Source of the DNA: CAYLLT01 sp964384465
GTDB lineage: Bacteria > Planctomycetota > Phycisphaerae > UBA1845 > PWPN01
Direction of reading: 5' to 3'
Assembly: GCA_964384465.1 (NCBI GenBank)
Contig: CAYLLT010000010.1
Location: forward strand, 14,718 to 78,717
Length of the DNA stretch: 64,000 bases
In this document: one piece after another, positions 16,472 through 24,791 of the stretch
How the letters are laid out: each line of letters begins with the position of its first letter
Position numbering within the stretch: the stretch's first letter is position 1
Translations under genes and position numbers: made by a program
The notes under the pieces: generated by a model
What the model was told of the DNA's origin: nothing
Seen by the model: only the letters and a program-made list of their open reading frames with translations
Databases searched by the model: none

Positions 16472-17902
16472 TCACCTGAGCTTCAGTTTCCAGAATGCTT
16501 TCCAGCTCATTTTCAGGAGCAACCATCCGTCGCGGAAGCGCGAGATATTCGTTTCGCCGTAGGTGCGGGCGCCGTAACGCACCGGGATTTCCAGGATCTT
16601 CAGGTCGTTTCTTGCCGCTCCGAAGATCAGGTCGAAGTCACCGAACGGATCGATCAAGCCCAGCTCGGCCCGCGTGGCGGCGATTCGCTCGTAGCTTTGC
16701 CGCGTCACCGCTTTGGTGCCGCAGAGTGTATCACGGAACCGCTGGCCGATCAGCCAGGTGAACAGCAGGCTGAAGAAGCGGTTGCCGAGCTTGTTGAGGA
16801 AGCGCATGGCCCGGTCGGCCACCGGGTAGACCAGTCGCGTGCCGTTGATGAGTTCGCCTTTGCTCTCCGCAAGGGCGTTAAAGAATTTGGGGAGGTCCTC
16901 GGGGGCGACGGTCAGGTCGGCATCGAGGATCATCAGCACGTCGCCGGTGGCGGCGGCGAAGCCCTGACGGATGGCCTGGCTTTTACCTCTTTCGCCCTCC
17001 TGGGCGATGAAGCGGATCGGGCGATCGGCAAAGGCGTCGATGCAGCGGGCGATTTCAGCCGGTGTGCCGTCGGTGCTCCAGCCATCGACGAAGATGATCT
17101 CCGTACTCGCGCCCATCTCCGGCGTGCGCTGGATGGCCGACTCGATGTTACCGCGCTCGTTTCTGGTGGGGACGATCACGCTGACCCTGGCCTCATCCGG
17201 GCGGAACGGCGGCAGGATCGGGCGAGCGACCATCAGGATCACCAGCCCCAGATGTCGCCACGGCCAGAACTTGACCAGGAAGCGGTTGAAAAATCGGGCC
17301 AGCAGCGGCAGCGGCTTGGGCCATAGCACTTCGCAGAACTGGCGGACGACGCCGAAGCCCGAAAGCTCGAAGAGATTGACCAGATCGTCGCGCGAGAGCC
17401 AGTTCTGCCCCTCGACCGGCCGGCGGAATCCAAGCCGGCTCGCGAGCCTCAGGATCGGCTCCCAGACGGCGTTCTGATAGGCGACGATGACGCGTGTCTG
17501 CGGCCCGCAGAATCGACCGATGGCAGTGAACACCGCCTGCACGTCGGTCATGCGGCCGATGGTGTTGCAGATGATGACGAAATCGAACGGCTCGCCCGCG
17601 GGAATGGGCATCTGATCGAGCGAGCCGAGATGAAATTGAAATTCCGGGTGGCGCTGCCGCGCGAGCTCGATCAGAGCGGGGTCGTCGTCGATGCCGACGC
17701 CGGATGACGGCTGAAGCTCGGCGAGCAGATCGCCGGCCTCGCAGCCGATCTGAAGTACGCGGGCGCCGGCCGGCACGTGCCGCCGGAACAGCCACAGCAG
17801 CTCGCGGTAATAGAAGGCATTTCGCCGCCGCCAATGATCGTATTCAGCCGCCGCACTGGCAACGCTATCGGAGGCTAAGGTCATTTCCACGTAGTCAACC
17901 AT
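16472..17902 (-). CDS. Fused class I methyltransferase-GT2 glycosyltransferase
   Basis: This 476-residue protein joins two enzymes. Residues about 1-225 form a SAM-dependent methyltransferase (VLQIGCEAGDLL motif I, GVGIDDDP after strand 2, FDFVIICNTIGRM motif IV-like). Residues about 240-476 form a family 2 glycosyltransferase resembling dolichol-phosphate mannose synthases (SVIVPTRNERGNIESAI, IIFVDGWSTDGT, VLMILDADLTV with the DxD-type metal site, and NGTRLVYP). ATG 17902 is used; the frame is open further upstream to 18166 only inside the adenine deaminase gene. It lies 27 bp before the GDP-fucose synthase, suggesting one glycan pathway. Confidence 0.88.
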   Translation of the reverse strand: MVDYVEMTLASDSVASAAAEYDHWRRRNAFYYRELLWLFRRHVPAGARVLQIGCEAGDLLAELQPSSGVGIDDDPALIELARQRHPEFQFHLGSLDQMPIPAGEPFDFVIICNTIGRMTDVQAVFTAIGRFCGPQTRVIVAYQNAVWEPILRLASRLGFRRPVEGQNWLSRDDLVNLFELSGFGVVRQFCEVLWPKPLPLLARFFNRFLVKFWPWRHLGLVILMVARPILPPFRPDEARVSVIVPTRNERGNIESAIQRTPEMGASTEIIFVDGWSTDGTPAEIARCIDAFADRPIRFIAQEGERGKSQAIRQGFAAATGDVLMILDADLTVAPEDLPKFFNALAESKGELINGTRLVYPVADRAMRFLNKLGNRFFSLLFTWLIGQRFRDTLCGTKAVTRQSYERIAATRAELGLIDPFGDFDLIFGAARNDLKILEIPVRYGARTYGETNISRFRDGWLLLKMSWKAFWKLKLR

Positions 17903-17910
17903 GTGGCGGC

Positions 17911-19647
17911 TTACACGAATAATGGGACATGTTTGAAGGCGGCGACATCGACGAGACCGCGGTCGGTCAGCTTCAGGTCGCCGATGACCGAGAGGCTCAT
18001 GAACGACAGGGTCATGAACGGATGAGAGAGCGTACAGCCGAGGGAGTGAGCGGCGGCCTGTACGGCGGTGAGCTGCTGGACGACGGTGCTCGCGGGGGCG
18101 TCCGAAAGCAATCCTGCGATCGGCAACGGCAGGTCGGCGATGACCTGGCCGTCGGCGACCGCACACAATCCGCCGCGGATTTTCACCAGGTGAACGGCGG
18201 CGGCGAGCATGTCGCGGTCGTTTGTGCCGACCACGATGATGTTGTGGGCGTCGTGGGCGACGGTGCCGGCGATGGCGCCGCGTTTGAGGCCGAAGCCGCG
18301 GACGAGGCCGAGGCCGATGTTGCCGCTGGCGGCGTGACGCTCGATGACGGCCATCTTGAGCAGATCACGGCGGGGATCGGCGACAACGCGGCCGTCCTGC
18401 ACCGTGGGCGGTTCTCGGAGCTCGCGGGTCTGCAACTGGTCGGGGATGACCTGGATCACGCGGGCGAGGCGCTCCGGGCCGTCCGGCATCGGGATGAGAA
18501 AATCCTCCGGGGTGAGCCAGCGGACGTTGACGCTGGAGCGGAGGCGGGCCAGGCCTTCTTTTTCTGTCTGGCGCGGCGCGACACACTCGCCGTCGGCGGC
18601 GACCAGCTCGCCCTCTTTGTACACGCGGGTGACGCGGCAGTCGTTGAGGTTGTTCAATATTGCCAGGTTCGCGAGATAGCCGGGGCCGACGGCGCCGATG
18701 TCGTGCAGGCCGTAGTAGCGGGCGGCGTTGAAGGAAGCGAGGCGGATGGCGTGGGCGGGCTTCAGGCCGGCGGCGATGGAGCGGCGGACCATGTGGTCGA
18801 TCTGGCCCTCGCTGAGCAGATCGTCCACGTGCTTGTCGTCGGTGACGAACATGAATCGGGTGACGGTCTCGGGCGTGACCAGCGGCAGGAGGGCGTCAAG
18901 GTTACGGGCGGCTGAACCCTCGCGGATCATGACGTGCATGCCGAGTCGGAGCTTTTCGGCGGCTTCGCCGAGCGTGGTGGCTTCGTGATCGCTGCGGATG
19001 CCGGCGGAGATGTAGGCGCAGAGGTCGCGTCCGCTGAGGCCGGGGCAGTGGCCGTCGATCGGGCCGACCTGGGCGGAGCCGACGATGCGGATTTTGTCGA
19101 GCACGTCGGGGTCTTTGTTGATGACGCCGGGGTAGTTCATCATTTCGGCGAGGCCGCGGACCCAGCGATCGCTGAGGAAGGGAAGCAGATCGACCGCCGA
19201 CAGCTCCGCGCCGGACGATTCCAGGTGCGAGGCGGGCACGCAGCTCGACAGCATGACGTAGATGTGAATCGGGCAGTATTTGCTGGCCCGCAGGATGAAG
19301 CGGATGCCCTCTACGCCCATGACGTTGGCGATCTCGTGGGGGTCGGCCATGACGGCGGTGGTGCCGCAGCGGACGACGGTGCGGGCGAATTCGGGCACCG
19401 AGAGCATCGACGATTCGATATGCACGTGGGCGTCAATGAAGCCGGGGCAAAGCACCTGGCCTTTGAGATCCACAACTTCTTTGCCTTCGTAGCGCCCGAT
19501 ACCCGCGATCCGGTCCCCCGCAACGGCCACATCGGCTTCGTCCACCGTGTTCGTGAACACGTTGACAAACGAGCCGTTGCGAAAAACCAGGTTCGCCGGC
19601 TTGCGGCCCGCCGCCACATCGATGAGATGTTCGAGAGAAGTGTTCAT
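17911..19647 (-). CDS. ade: Adenine deaminase
   Basis: This 578-residue metallo-amidohydrolase deaminates adenine to hypoxanthine. Metal and substrate motifs are CPGFIDAHVHIESSM (H74, H76), MADPHEIANVMG, GPIDGHCPGLSG, SDHEATT, and the C-terminal GTVAHDAHNIIVVG and HPFMTLSFMSLSVI segments typical of bacterial Ade (the C-terminal domain separates it from dihydroorotases). Length matches the family. It lies upstream of the glycosyltransferase fusion by 8 bp. XdhC- and MocA-like genes upstream suggest that hypoxanthine is meant for a molybdenum hydroxylase not present in this window. Confidence 0.95.
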   Translation of the reverse strand: MNTSLEHLIDVAAGRKPANLVFRNGSFVNVFTNTVDEADVAVAGDRIAGIGRYEGKEVVDLKGQVLCPGFIDAHVHIESSMLSVPEFARTVVRCGTTAVMADPHEIANVMGVEGIRFILRASKYCPIHIYVMLSSCVPASHLESSGAELSAVDLLPFLSDRWVRGLAEMMNYPGVINKDPDVLDKIRIVGSAQVGPIDGHCPGLSGRDLCAYISAGIRSDHEATTLGEAAEKLRLGMHVMIREGSAARNLDALLPLVTPETVTRFMFVTDDKHVDDLLSEGQIDHMVRRSIAAGLKPAHAIRLASFNAARYYGLHDIGAVGPGYLANLAILNNLNDCRVTRVYKEGELVAADGECVAPRQTEKEGLARLRSSVNVRWLTPEDFLIPMPDGPERLARVIQVIPDQLQTRELREPPTVQDGRVVADPRRDLLKMAVIERHAASGNIGLGLVRGFGLKRGAIAGTVAHDAHNIIVVGTNDRDMLAAAVHLVKIRGGLCAVADGQVIADLPLPIAGLLSDAPASTVVQQLTAVQAAAHSLGCTLSHPFMTLSFMSLSVIGDLKLTDRGLVDVAAFKHVPLFV

Positions 19648-19703
19648 GTCCGACCCGTCTTAACCCGACCGCTGCCGTCAGGCAAGAACCCACTGCGATG
19701 TCA

Positions 19704-19895
19704 TCCCGGTACGGTGGGATCGGCTTAAGCCCATCAGTCCCTGCCGCCAGCTGGCGCTGTGGGATCGGCTTCAGCCGATTAGTCCTTGCCACCAGCTTTA
19801 GCTGGTGGAAACCGCCTCTTGTCTTTCACTCTTGAGCCGGGCTTCAGCCGGCTTTCGAGGCCACACGAGAAGCCGGCTGAAGCCCGGCCCGTCTC
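19704..19895. repeat. Tandem and inverted GGCTTCAGCC repeats
   Basis: Two tandem units beginning GGGATCGGCTT(A/C)AGCC lie at 19709-19751 and 19752-19800. They are followed by a 19-bp perfect inverted repeat (GCCGGGCTTCAGCCGGCTT, 19836-19854, with 19870-19888). The downstream part is translated as the C-terminus of the MocA-like gene. Confidence 0.88.
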
Positions 19896-20588
19896 GTCCA
19901 GGAAATCTCGCGCCCGCTGCAAGTCCTCCGGCGTATCCACGTCGATCAGGATCCCCGGCTCGTCGACTTCGACGATCTTCACGCGATCCGCGTGCAGTGT
20001 GCGAACTTCGTTCAGCCCGCGGGACGGCGGCCACGACAGCACGTCGAACACGATGTCCCCCGGCAACACAATCGGATGACCCCGCCGCCCGGCGTGACTG
20101 GCGATCACAATCCGCGATGGATCCTGCACAAACCCTTCGATGCATTCGTTGATCGCCGCCGGCGTGATGCAGGGATGATCGCCGGGACAGATCAGGCAGC
20201 CAGAGGGGGAGAGAGGGAGAGAGGGAGAGGGGGAGAGGGGATCCCGCGGGATGTTCTGAAGGCCGAGTTGGATGGATTCGATCATCTCGCTGTCGGGGCG
20301 GTCGTTCACCACGTATATTCGCCGGGTTGTCTCCGGGCGTTGTGTTCTGATCGTCTCCCTAATCAGAGGGTTCACTACCACGATCACGCCTACGACGCCT
20401 GACACGTCCAATGCATCCAGGACAGCAGCCAGCATCGCCCGGTCGCCGATATCCGCGAGTTGCTTGGGTGGGGACGAATCGCTTCCGCGTTCCGCGTTTC
20501 GCGTTCCGCGTTTGAATCGCCGCCCCAGCCCCGCGGCGGGCACGATTGCCCACACCCGCGGTCCTTTCGTATGTTTCTCACTTCTCAC
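19779..20588 (-). CDS. MocA/MobA-like nucleotidyltransferase with repeat-encoded inserts
   Basis: This 269-residue protein has the fold of molybdenum cofactor cytidylyltransferases and related NTP transferases: VWAIVPAAGLGRRF, then PKQLADIGDRAML, ICPGDHPCIT (metal Asp), HAGRRGHPIVLP and a VDEPGILIDVDTPEDLQRA tail. Three repeat-derived pieces interrupt it: KRGTRNAERGSDSSP inside the GxGxR..PKQL signature loop, DPLSPSPSLPLSPS before the central Asp strand, and about 30 residues at the C-terminus. It overlaps xdhC by 4 bp, so it is likely the partner that modifies or transfers Mo cofactor for a xanthine dehydrogenase-type enzyme. Activity with the first insert is uncertain. Confidence 0.8.
   Translation of the reverse strand: MRSEKHTKGPRVWAIVPAAGLGRRFKRGTRNAERGSDSSPPKQLADIGDRAMLAAVLDALDVSGVVGVIVVVNPLIRETIRTQRPETTRRIYVVNDRPDSEMIESIQLGLQNIPRDPLSPSPSLPLSPSGCLICPGDHPCITPAAINECIEGFVQDPSRIVIASHAGRRGHPIVLPGDIVFDVLSWPPSRGLNEVRTLHADRVKIVEVDEPGILIDVDTPEDLQRARDFLDETGRASAGFSCGLESRLKPGSRVKDKRRFPPAKAGGKD
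20202..20240. repeat. In-frame GAGAGGGA tract inside MocA-like gene
   Basis: A 39-base purine tract on the plus strand reads as SPSPSLPLSPS in the minus-strand gene. It is the same tract type as 396-430. Confidence 0.8.
20483..20514. repeat. In-frame CGCGTTCCGCGTT repeat inside MocA-like gene
   Basis: TTCCGCGTTCCGCGTTTCGC-type units read in the minus frame as KRGTRNAERG. The insert lies in the nucleotide-binding loop of the enzyme. Confidence 0.75.
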
Positions 20589-21535
20589 TTCTCACTTCTC
20601 GCTTCAAACGGCCCTTCGATCGCCTTGCACTTTGACTCCCGTCTGATCTGGATCAGCTCGGCCGCGATGCTGACCGCGATTTCCGGGACCGTGATCGCGC
20701 CGATGTCGAGGCCGATCGGCGAGTGGACGCGATCGAGCCTGGCCCGGTCCACGCCCAGTTCGGCCAGATCGTCGAAGATCAACTTGATCTTGCGGCGGCT
20801 GCCGATCAGGCCGATGTATTTGGCCGGCGAATCGATGACCGCGTGCAGGGCCTGCTCGTCGTGGTTGTGGCCGCGCGTCACCACGACGACATAAGTATTT
20901 CCATCGATCGGCCACGATCGCAGGCGCTCGGCGATATCGCCGGCAACGGCTTCAATGGGCGGCGGCAGGCGGTCGGGCTGCATCAGGTCCGGGCGGTCGT
21001 CAACCACGGCCACGCGAAAATCGAGCGGCAGTGCGAGGCGGGCCAGCGCGGCCCCGACGTGGCCGGCGCCGGCAATCAACAGGGTGGGGACGGCCTCGAT
21101 ATGAACGCGATATTCGATCGGCCGGCCTTCCTGCTGAATGCGGAGCGAGACGTCCGCCGCCCGCTGCTCGCGGATGCGCTCGATGGCGGCGCGGAATGCG
21201 GTTGTATCCGTTCGATCGCCCACCGGCATGACGGCGATCTCCATCTTGCCGCCGCAGATCAGGCCGTCGTCCCAGCCGTAATCGTGATTGAGCTGGAACG
21301 AGAGCAGGCCGGACTGCGATGCGGCGAGCATTTCCAAAGCCTGCCGCCGCACCTCCGCCTCGACGCATCCGCCGCCGAGCGTTCCCTCGATGCGGCCGTC
21401 CGCGTGCAGCAGCAGCATGGCCCCGGCCGTCTGAGGCGTCGAGCCGCGGCTGTTGACCACGGTGCAGAGGGCGCAGGGCTGCCCGGATTCCACCCGACTG
21501 ATGAGCGACGAAAAGAGCTGTGCGTAAGCGTTCAT
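20585..21535 (-). CDS. xdhC: XdhC/CoxI family molybdenum hydroxylase maturation factor
   Basis: This 316-residue protein has an N-terminal XdhC/CoxI domain (ALCTVVNSRGSTPQTAGAML, EGTLGGGCVEAEV, CGGKMEIAVMP) and a C-terminal Rossmann-like domain (PTLLIAGAGHVGAALARLA, TRGHNHDEQAL, YIGLIGSRRKI, SPIGLDIGA). XdhC binds the molybdenum cofactor and delivers its sulfurated form to xanthine dehydrogenase-type enzymes. ATG 21535 is used because family homology starts there; the frame continues upstream to 22420 only as antisense to amrB. The ATGA overlap with the MocA-like gene and the nearby adenine deaminase point to purine use. Confidence 0.92.
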   Translation of the reverse strand: MNAYAQLFSSLISRVESGQPCALCTVVNSRGSTPQTAGAMLLLHADGRIEGTLGGGCVEAEVRRQALEMLAASQSGLLSFQLNHDYGWDDGLICGGKMEIAVMPVGDRTDTTAFRAAIERIREQRAADVSLRIQQEGRPIEYRVHIEAVPTLLIAGAGHVGAALARLALPLDFRVAVVDDRPDLMQPDRLPPPIEAVAGDIAERLRSWPIDGNTYVVVVTRGHNHDEQALHAVIDSPAKYIGLIGSRRKIKLIFDDLAELGVDRARLDRVHSPIGLDIGAITVPEIAVSIAAELIQIRRESKCKAIEGPFEARSEK

Positions 21536-21568
21536 CGAATTGTTATTATAACAAACGAGCGGCGATCT

Positions 21569-21635
21569 GATCCGAGCCGCGACCGTGAGGGAGCGGAGCA
21601 TGTCAAACCGCTCCCTCACGGTCGCGGCTCGGATC
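21569..21635. repeat. REP-like 28-bp perfect inverted repeat (GAGCCGCGACCGTGAGGG)
   Basis: GATCCGAGCCGCGACCGTGA...GGAGCGG (21569-21596) pairs perfectly with 21608-21635. It lies between the divergent xdhC and amrB genes. Further copies are at 42985-43047 and, degenerate, at 56230-56292. Confidence 0.93.
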
Positions 21636-21703
21636 GCGTCGAGTCCATGATGACAATTGCTTGATTTGAGCGTCAAGAGGATAATAGCACCGGAGAGTTC
21701 ATC

Positions 21704-22618
21704 ATGCCGGTCCGCGAGCCAGCCGTGGCGGGGCAGTTCTACCCGGACGATTCCGAGGAGTGCCGGGCTGAGGCCGAACATTACGTGTCCATATCCGGGT
21801 TGCCAATCGCCGGTGAAGCCGGCATGAGCCGGGCAATCGGCGGAATCGTCCCCCACGCCGGTTGGGTGTGCAGCGGGGCGGTTGCGGCCGAGGTGATCCG
21901 ATCGCTGGCCGCGGACCCATCCGTCGAAACGTTCGTCGTTTTTGGCGCGGTGCATCGGCCGCGCGGGTCTGTCGCGTCGGTGTTCACATCCGGGTCTTGG
22001 CGGACGCCCCTTGGAGAGATCGCGATCGATGAACAACTGGCCAGGGCGGTCGCACGGGCTTCTCCGCTGATCGAAGAGGATTCGGCGGCACACGAGCCGG
22101 AGCACTCGATCGAAGTGGAAGTGCCTTTCATTCAATTGTTGGCTCCGTCGGTAAAGCTGCTGCCGGTGATGGTGCCCCCGGTTGCATCGGCCCATGAGAT
22201 CGGTCGCGTGGTGGCGGAGCAGGCGGCGGTGCTGGGTCGCCGCGTCGTGTTCGTCGCGTCCACCGATCTGACCCACTATGGGCCGCGCTATCATTTCGCA
22301 CCGATCGGTGTGGGGCTCGAAGGCATTCGGTGGGCGAAGGAGGTCAACGACGAGCGAATGCTGGGCCTCGTTCTCGGAATGAAGGCGGAACAAGTGGTGG
22401 ATGAAGCCCGCGCTCACCACAACGCATGCGGCAGCGGCGCGGTAGCGGCCATGATCGCGGCGTCACGACATGCGGGGGCGAACGCCGCCCGCCTGCTCCA
22501 GCACACGAACAGCTACGAGGTGCTGCGGAGCCGGTTGGGCGAGATGGACGACGCCGTCGGCTATGCGGGGGTATTGCTAGGTGTGATTGCGGATTGCGGA
22601 TTGCGAATTGCGGAATGA
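21704..22618 (+). CDS. amrB: AmmeMemoRadiSam system protein B (MEMO1 family)
   Basis: This 304-residue protein belongs to the MEMO family, related to extradiol dioxygenases; in bacteria it is often encoded with a radical SAM and an AMMECR1 protein. Motifs are REPAVAGQFYPDD at the start, GGIVPHAGWVCSGAVA (His), PEHSIEVEVPFIQ, VASTDLTHYG and a CGSGAVAAM segment. The partners are not adjacent, so this copy is separate from the usual cluster. The last nine or so residues (IADCGLRIAE) come from the GATTGCG repeat, so the native stop has probably been replaced. The biochemical role is unresolved. Confidence 0.9.
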   Translation: MPVREPAVAGQFYPDDSEECRAEAEHYVSISGLPIAGEAGMSRAIGGIVPHAGWVCSGAVAAEVIRSLAADPSVETFVVFGAVHRPRGSVASVFTSGSWRTPLGEIAIDEQLARAVARASPLIEEDSAAHEPEHSIEVEVPFIQLLAPSVKLLPVMVPPVASAHEIGRVVAEQAAVLGRRVVFVASTDLTHYGPRYHFAPIGVGLEGIRWAKEVNDERMLGLVLGMKAEQVVDEARAHHNACGSGAVAAMIAASRHAGANAARLLQHTNSYEVLRSRLGEMDDAVGYAGVLLGVIADCGLRIAE

Positions 22619-22652
22619 ACGACGGCGAATCCAACCACAATCCGCAATTCTA
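22588..22652. repeat. GATTGCG / CAATCCGC repeat
   Basis: GATTGCGGATTGCGGATTGCG forms the end of amrB. An inverted half (CCACAATCCGCAATTC) follows, making a hairpin. It is the same unit as at 14063-14096. Confidence 0.85.
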
Positions 22653-22695
22653 AGTCTTGACCCCCGACTGCGATTCCCGAACAATACGCGATAAC

Positions 22696-23865
22696 ATGCC
22701 TGAACCGATTTCACCCCTGCCACAACCGCCGGCTTCCGCCGAACCGGACAAAGACGCTCCGCCTCCGAACGAAGCCGCTCCGCCGATGACTTCGCGGCTG
22801 ATGGCGCGTTTATTTATCGTGCCGCTGTTGATTGTGCTCATGATCGTGGGGTCCTCCGTCGTGGTGGTGCTCTTGTTCGGGTGGATCACCACCAGCCGGG
22901 AGGAGTCCGTCGAAAAGCTGCTCGACCGCATCGAGGCCGGCGCGGGCGACAAGATCATGAGCGTGGCATTGCTGCCCCGCGATAAGGAGGTCTGGCAGGC
23001 GGCGATGGAATTGGCGTCGCGGCTCCAGTCGGACGATCCGCGGACGCTGCCGCCGGAAAAGCGGCCGGAGATCGCCGTGCGGATCGAAGCGCTGCTGGAT
23101 CGCACGCGCGGCGTGGAGCAGACCACGATGGGTCAGGAGATGCAGCAGTTTCTGCTGACGGCGCTGGGGCATTTGAAGCAGCCGACGAGCGTCGAAGTGC
23201 TGGCGAAATACGCGACCGATGAGAAGCAGCCGATCGCGGTGCGGCGGCACGCCCTGGACGGGCTGGTGCTGATGCGCGAGTTGCCGGCGGCCCGGTCGGC
23301 ACTACCTGAGCTGCTGCCGTTGATCGATTCGGCGGAATCGACTCTGCGGGTTGCCGGCACGGCGGCGATCGGGGCGCTGGCCCAGCCGGGCGACAGCGTG
23401 GCCCTCAGTGGGCTCACCGCCGCTTATCGAAGCAACGATCGGGAGGTCGTCTGGAATGCGACGCTGGCTTTGGCCAGGCTTCGAAGCAAGGTGTGCGTGC
23501 CGACGCTCAAGGACATGCTGAGCCGCGGTTACTGGGAGAGCATCAAGCTGGACAGCGCGACTCCAACCAAGTCGGGACAGGGGGATCTGAATCTGACAGC
23601 GGTGCAGGTGGATGGGTACCTGATGCTGTCGATTGAGGCGGCGGAGCAGTCGCGAGATCCTGCCCTTGAGCCGGCGGTGGAGAAGTTGACGCAGGATCGA
23701 TCGCTTCAGGTGCGCGACCGCGCGAGCAAGGCGCTGCATCAATGGTCTTCGCCGGGAACGTCGCCATCGGCTCGGGCGCTTCAGCGTTTCGATCTTCGTG
23801 TCCCCCACCCGGGCTTAGCCCGGATGGGCCACCCATACCACCCACGCCCGGACGGTGTCGCATGA
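22696..23865 (+). CDS. Membrane-anchored HEAT-repeat protein
   Basis: A 389-residue protein with a Pro-rich cytoplasmic N-terminus, one strong membrane helix (about residues 40-62, LFIVPLLIVLMIVGSSVVVV) and a long region of HEAT-like helical repeats (AVRRHALDGLVLMRELPAAR, RVAGTAAIGALAQPGD, EVVWNATLALARLRSK, QVRDRASKALHQW). Such scaffolds bind proteins; the partner is unknown. ATG 22696 is chosen over 22657 because it begins the conserved-looking part. The final 20-25 residues are read from a CCCGGGCTTAGCCCGG repeat. The stop overlaps the start of the PyrK-like gene (ATGA), indicating coupled translation. Confidence 0.75.
   Translation: MPEPISPLPQPPASAEPDKDAPPPNEAAPPMTSRLMARLFIVPLLIVLMIVGSSVVVVLLFGWITTSREESVEKLLDRIEAGAGDKIMSVALLPRDKEVWQAAMELASRLQSDDPRTLPPEKRPEIAVRIEALLDRTRGVEQTTMGQEMQQFLLTALGHLKQPTSVEVLAKYATDEKQPIAVRRHALDGLVLMRELPAARSALPELLPLIDSAESTLRVAGTAAIGALAQPGDSVALSGLTAAYRSNDREVVWNATLALARLRSKVCVPTLKDMLSRGYWESIKLDSATPTKSGQGDLNLTAVQVDGYLMLSIEAAEQSRDPALEPAVEKLTQDRSLQVRDRASKALHQWSSPGTSPSARALQRFDLRVPHPGLARMGHPYHPRPDGVA
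23808..23833. repeat. CCCGGGCTTAGCCCGG hairpin repeat in 3' end of HEAT gene
   Basis: A short palindrome followed by ATGGGCCACCC. It encodes the PGLARMGHP part of the C-terminal tail of the HEAT protein. Confidence 0.6.
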
Positions 23866-24773
23866 CGGCCGCCGAAACTGCGATCCCGACTGGACGCGGT
23901 GTCTTTCTCACGCGGGTGGTCAGTAATGAGCCGATCTGCCGCGAGCATTACCGGTTCGTGCTGGAGATGGAGGATTTTCCCGCCGCGGCGCCGGGGCAGT
24001 TTATGCAAATCCTGTGCGGCGAGCCGTCCGACGAGTCGTGGCGGGGCAGCACGTTCATTCGCCGGCCGTTCAGCATTGGCGGGTTGCGACGAATCGGCCG
24101 GCGATGCGAGATCGATATCCTGCATCGTGCGGTGGGGCCGGGGACGCGATGGCTTTCGCAACTGAAAAGCGGTGATGCGGTGAGTATTCTCGGCCCGCTC
24201 GGCCGGCCGTTTTCGGTGCGCGACGATCGCCCGCTCGCGTATCTGGTCGGCGGCGGGATCGGTCTGCCTCCGCTGATCTGGCTGGCACAGGTGCTGCGGG
24301 GGGCAGACAAAAAGGTGATTGCGTTTGTCGGAGCGCGATCGGGCGATCTCATTCCGATGACACGCAACGCTGATGTGGACATCGTCGGGGACGAGTGCAC
24401 GCGAGCGTTCGCCGAGTTCGCCGAACACGACGCACCGGTCGTGCTCTCCACTGACGACGGCTCGCTCGGTGCCCGCGGGCGCATTCCCGATGTTTTCGCC
24501 GACTATCTGGACCGGCACGCCGAAGAGGCCCGATCCGCAGCGATCTACACGTGCGGCCCGGATCCGATGATGCACGCCGTCGCACGCATCGCGGAAGATC
24601 GCGACATCCCCTGCCAGGTTTGCCTCGAACGCGTGATGGCCTGCGGAATGGGCACCTGCCAATCCTGCGTTGTCGCCGTCCGTGATGCGGCCGCTGAAGA
24701 CGGCTGGCGCTATCGGCTCTGCTGCACCGATGGGCCTGTCTTTGACAGCCGGATAATTATCTGGTCAAAGTAA
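23862..24773 (+). CDS. pyrK: Dihydroorotate dehydrogenase electron transfer subunit-like (PyrK family)
   Basis: This 303-residue flavoprotein has an FAD-binding beta-barrel (FIRRPFSIGG is the RxYS-like flavin motif), an NAD-binding domain (YLVGGGIGLPPLIWLA) and a C-terminal [2Fe-2S] site with four Cys in CLERVMACGMGTCQSC plus the later RLCC. This is the PyrK arrangement, passing electrons between NADH and a partner dehydrogenase such as PyrD type B. No pyrD is adjacent, so the partner is uncertain. It is coupled by ATGA to the HEAT protein and followed 18 bp later by an RCK-domain gene, an unusual context for pyrimidine synthesis. Confidence 0.85.
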   Translation: MTAAETAIPTGRGVFLTRVVSNEPICREHYRFVLEMEDFPAAAPGQFMQILCGEPSDESWRGSTFIRRPFSIGGLRRIGRRCEIDILHRAVGPGTRWLSQLKSGDAVSILGPLGRPFSVRDDRPLAYLVGGGIGLPPLIWLAQVLRGADKKVIAFVGARSGDLIPMTRNADVDIVGDECTRAFAEFAEHDAPVVLSTDDGSLGARGRIPDVFADYLDRHAEEARSAAIYTCGPDPMMHAVARIAEDRDIPCQVCLERVMACGMGTCQSCVVAVRDAAAEDGWRYRLCCTDGPVFDSRIIIWSK

Positions 24774-24791
24774 TGGGGCAGGAGACAAGCC

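Noticed and set aside
17903..18166. N-terminal extension of the methyltransferase-glycosyltransferase fusion
   Set aside because: The extra 88 residues overlap adenine deaminase coding sequence and are Arg-rich nonsense. ATG 17902 fits the family.
21536..22420. N-terminal extension of XdhC to 22420
   Set aside because: It is antisense to amrB and crosses the REP-like element. XdhC homology begins at ATG 21535.
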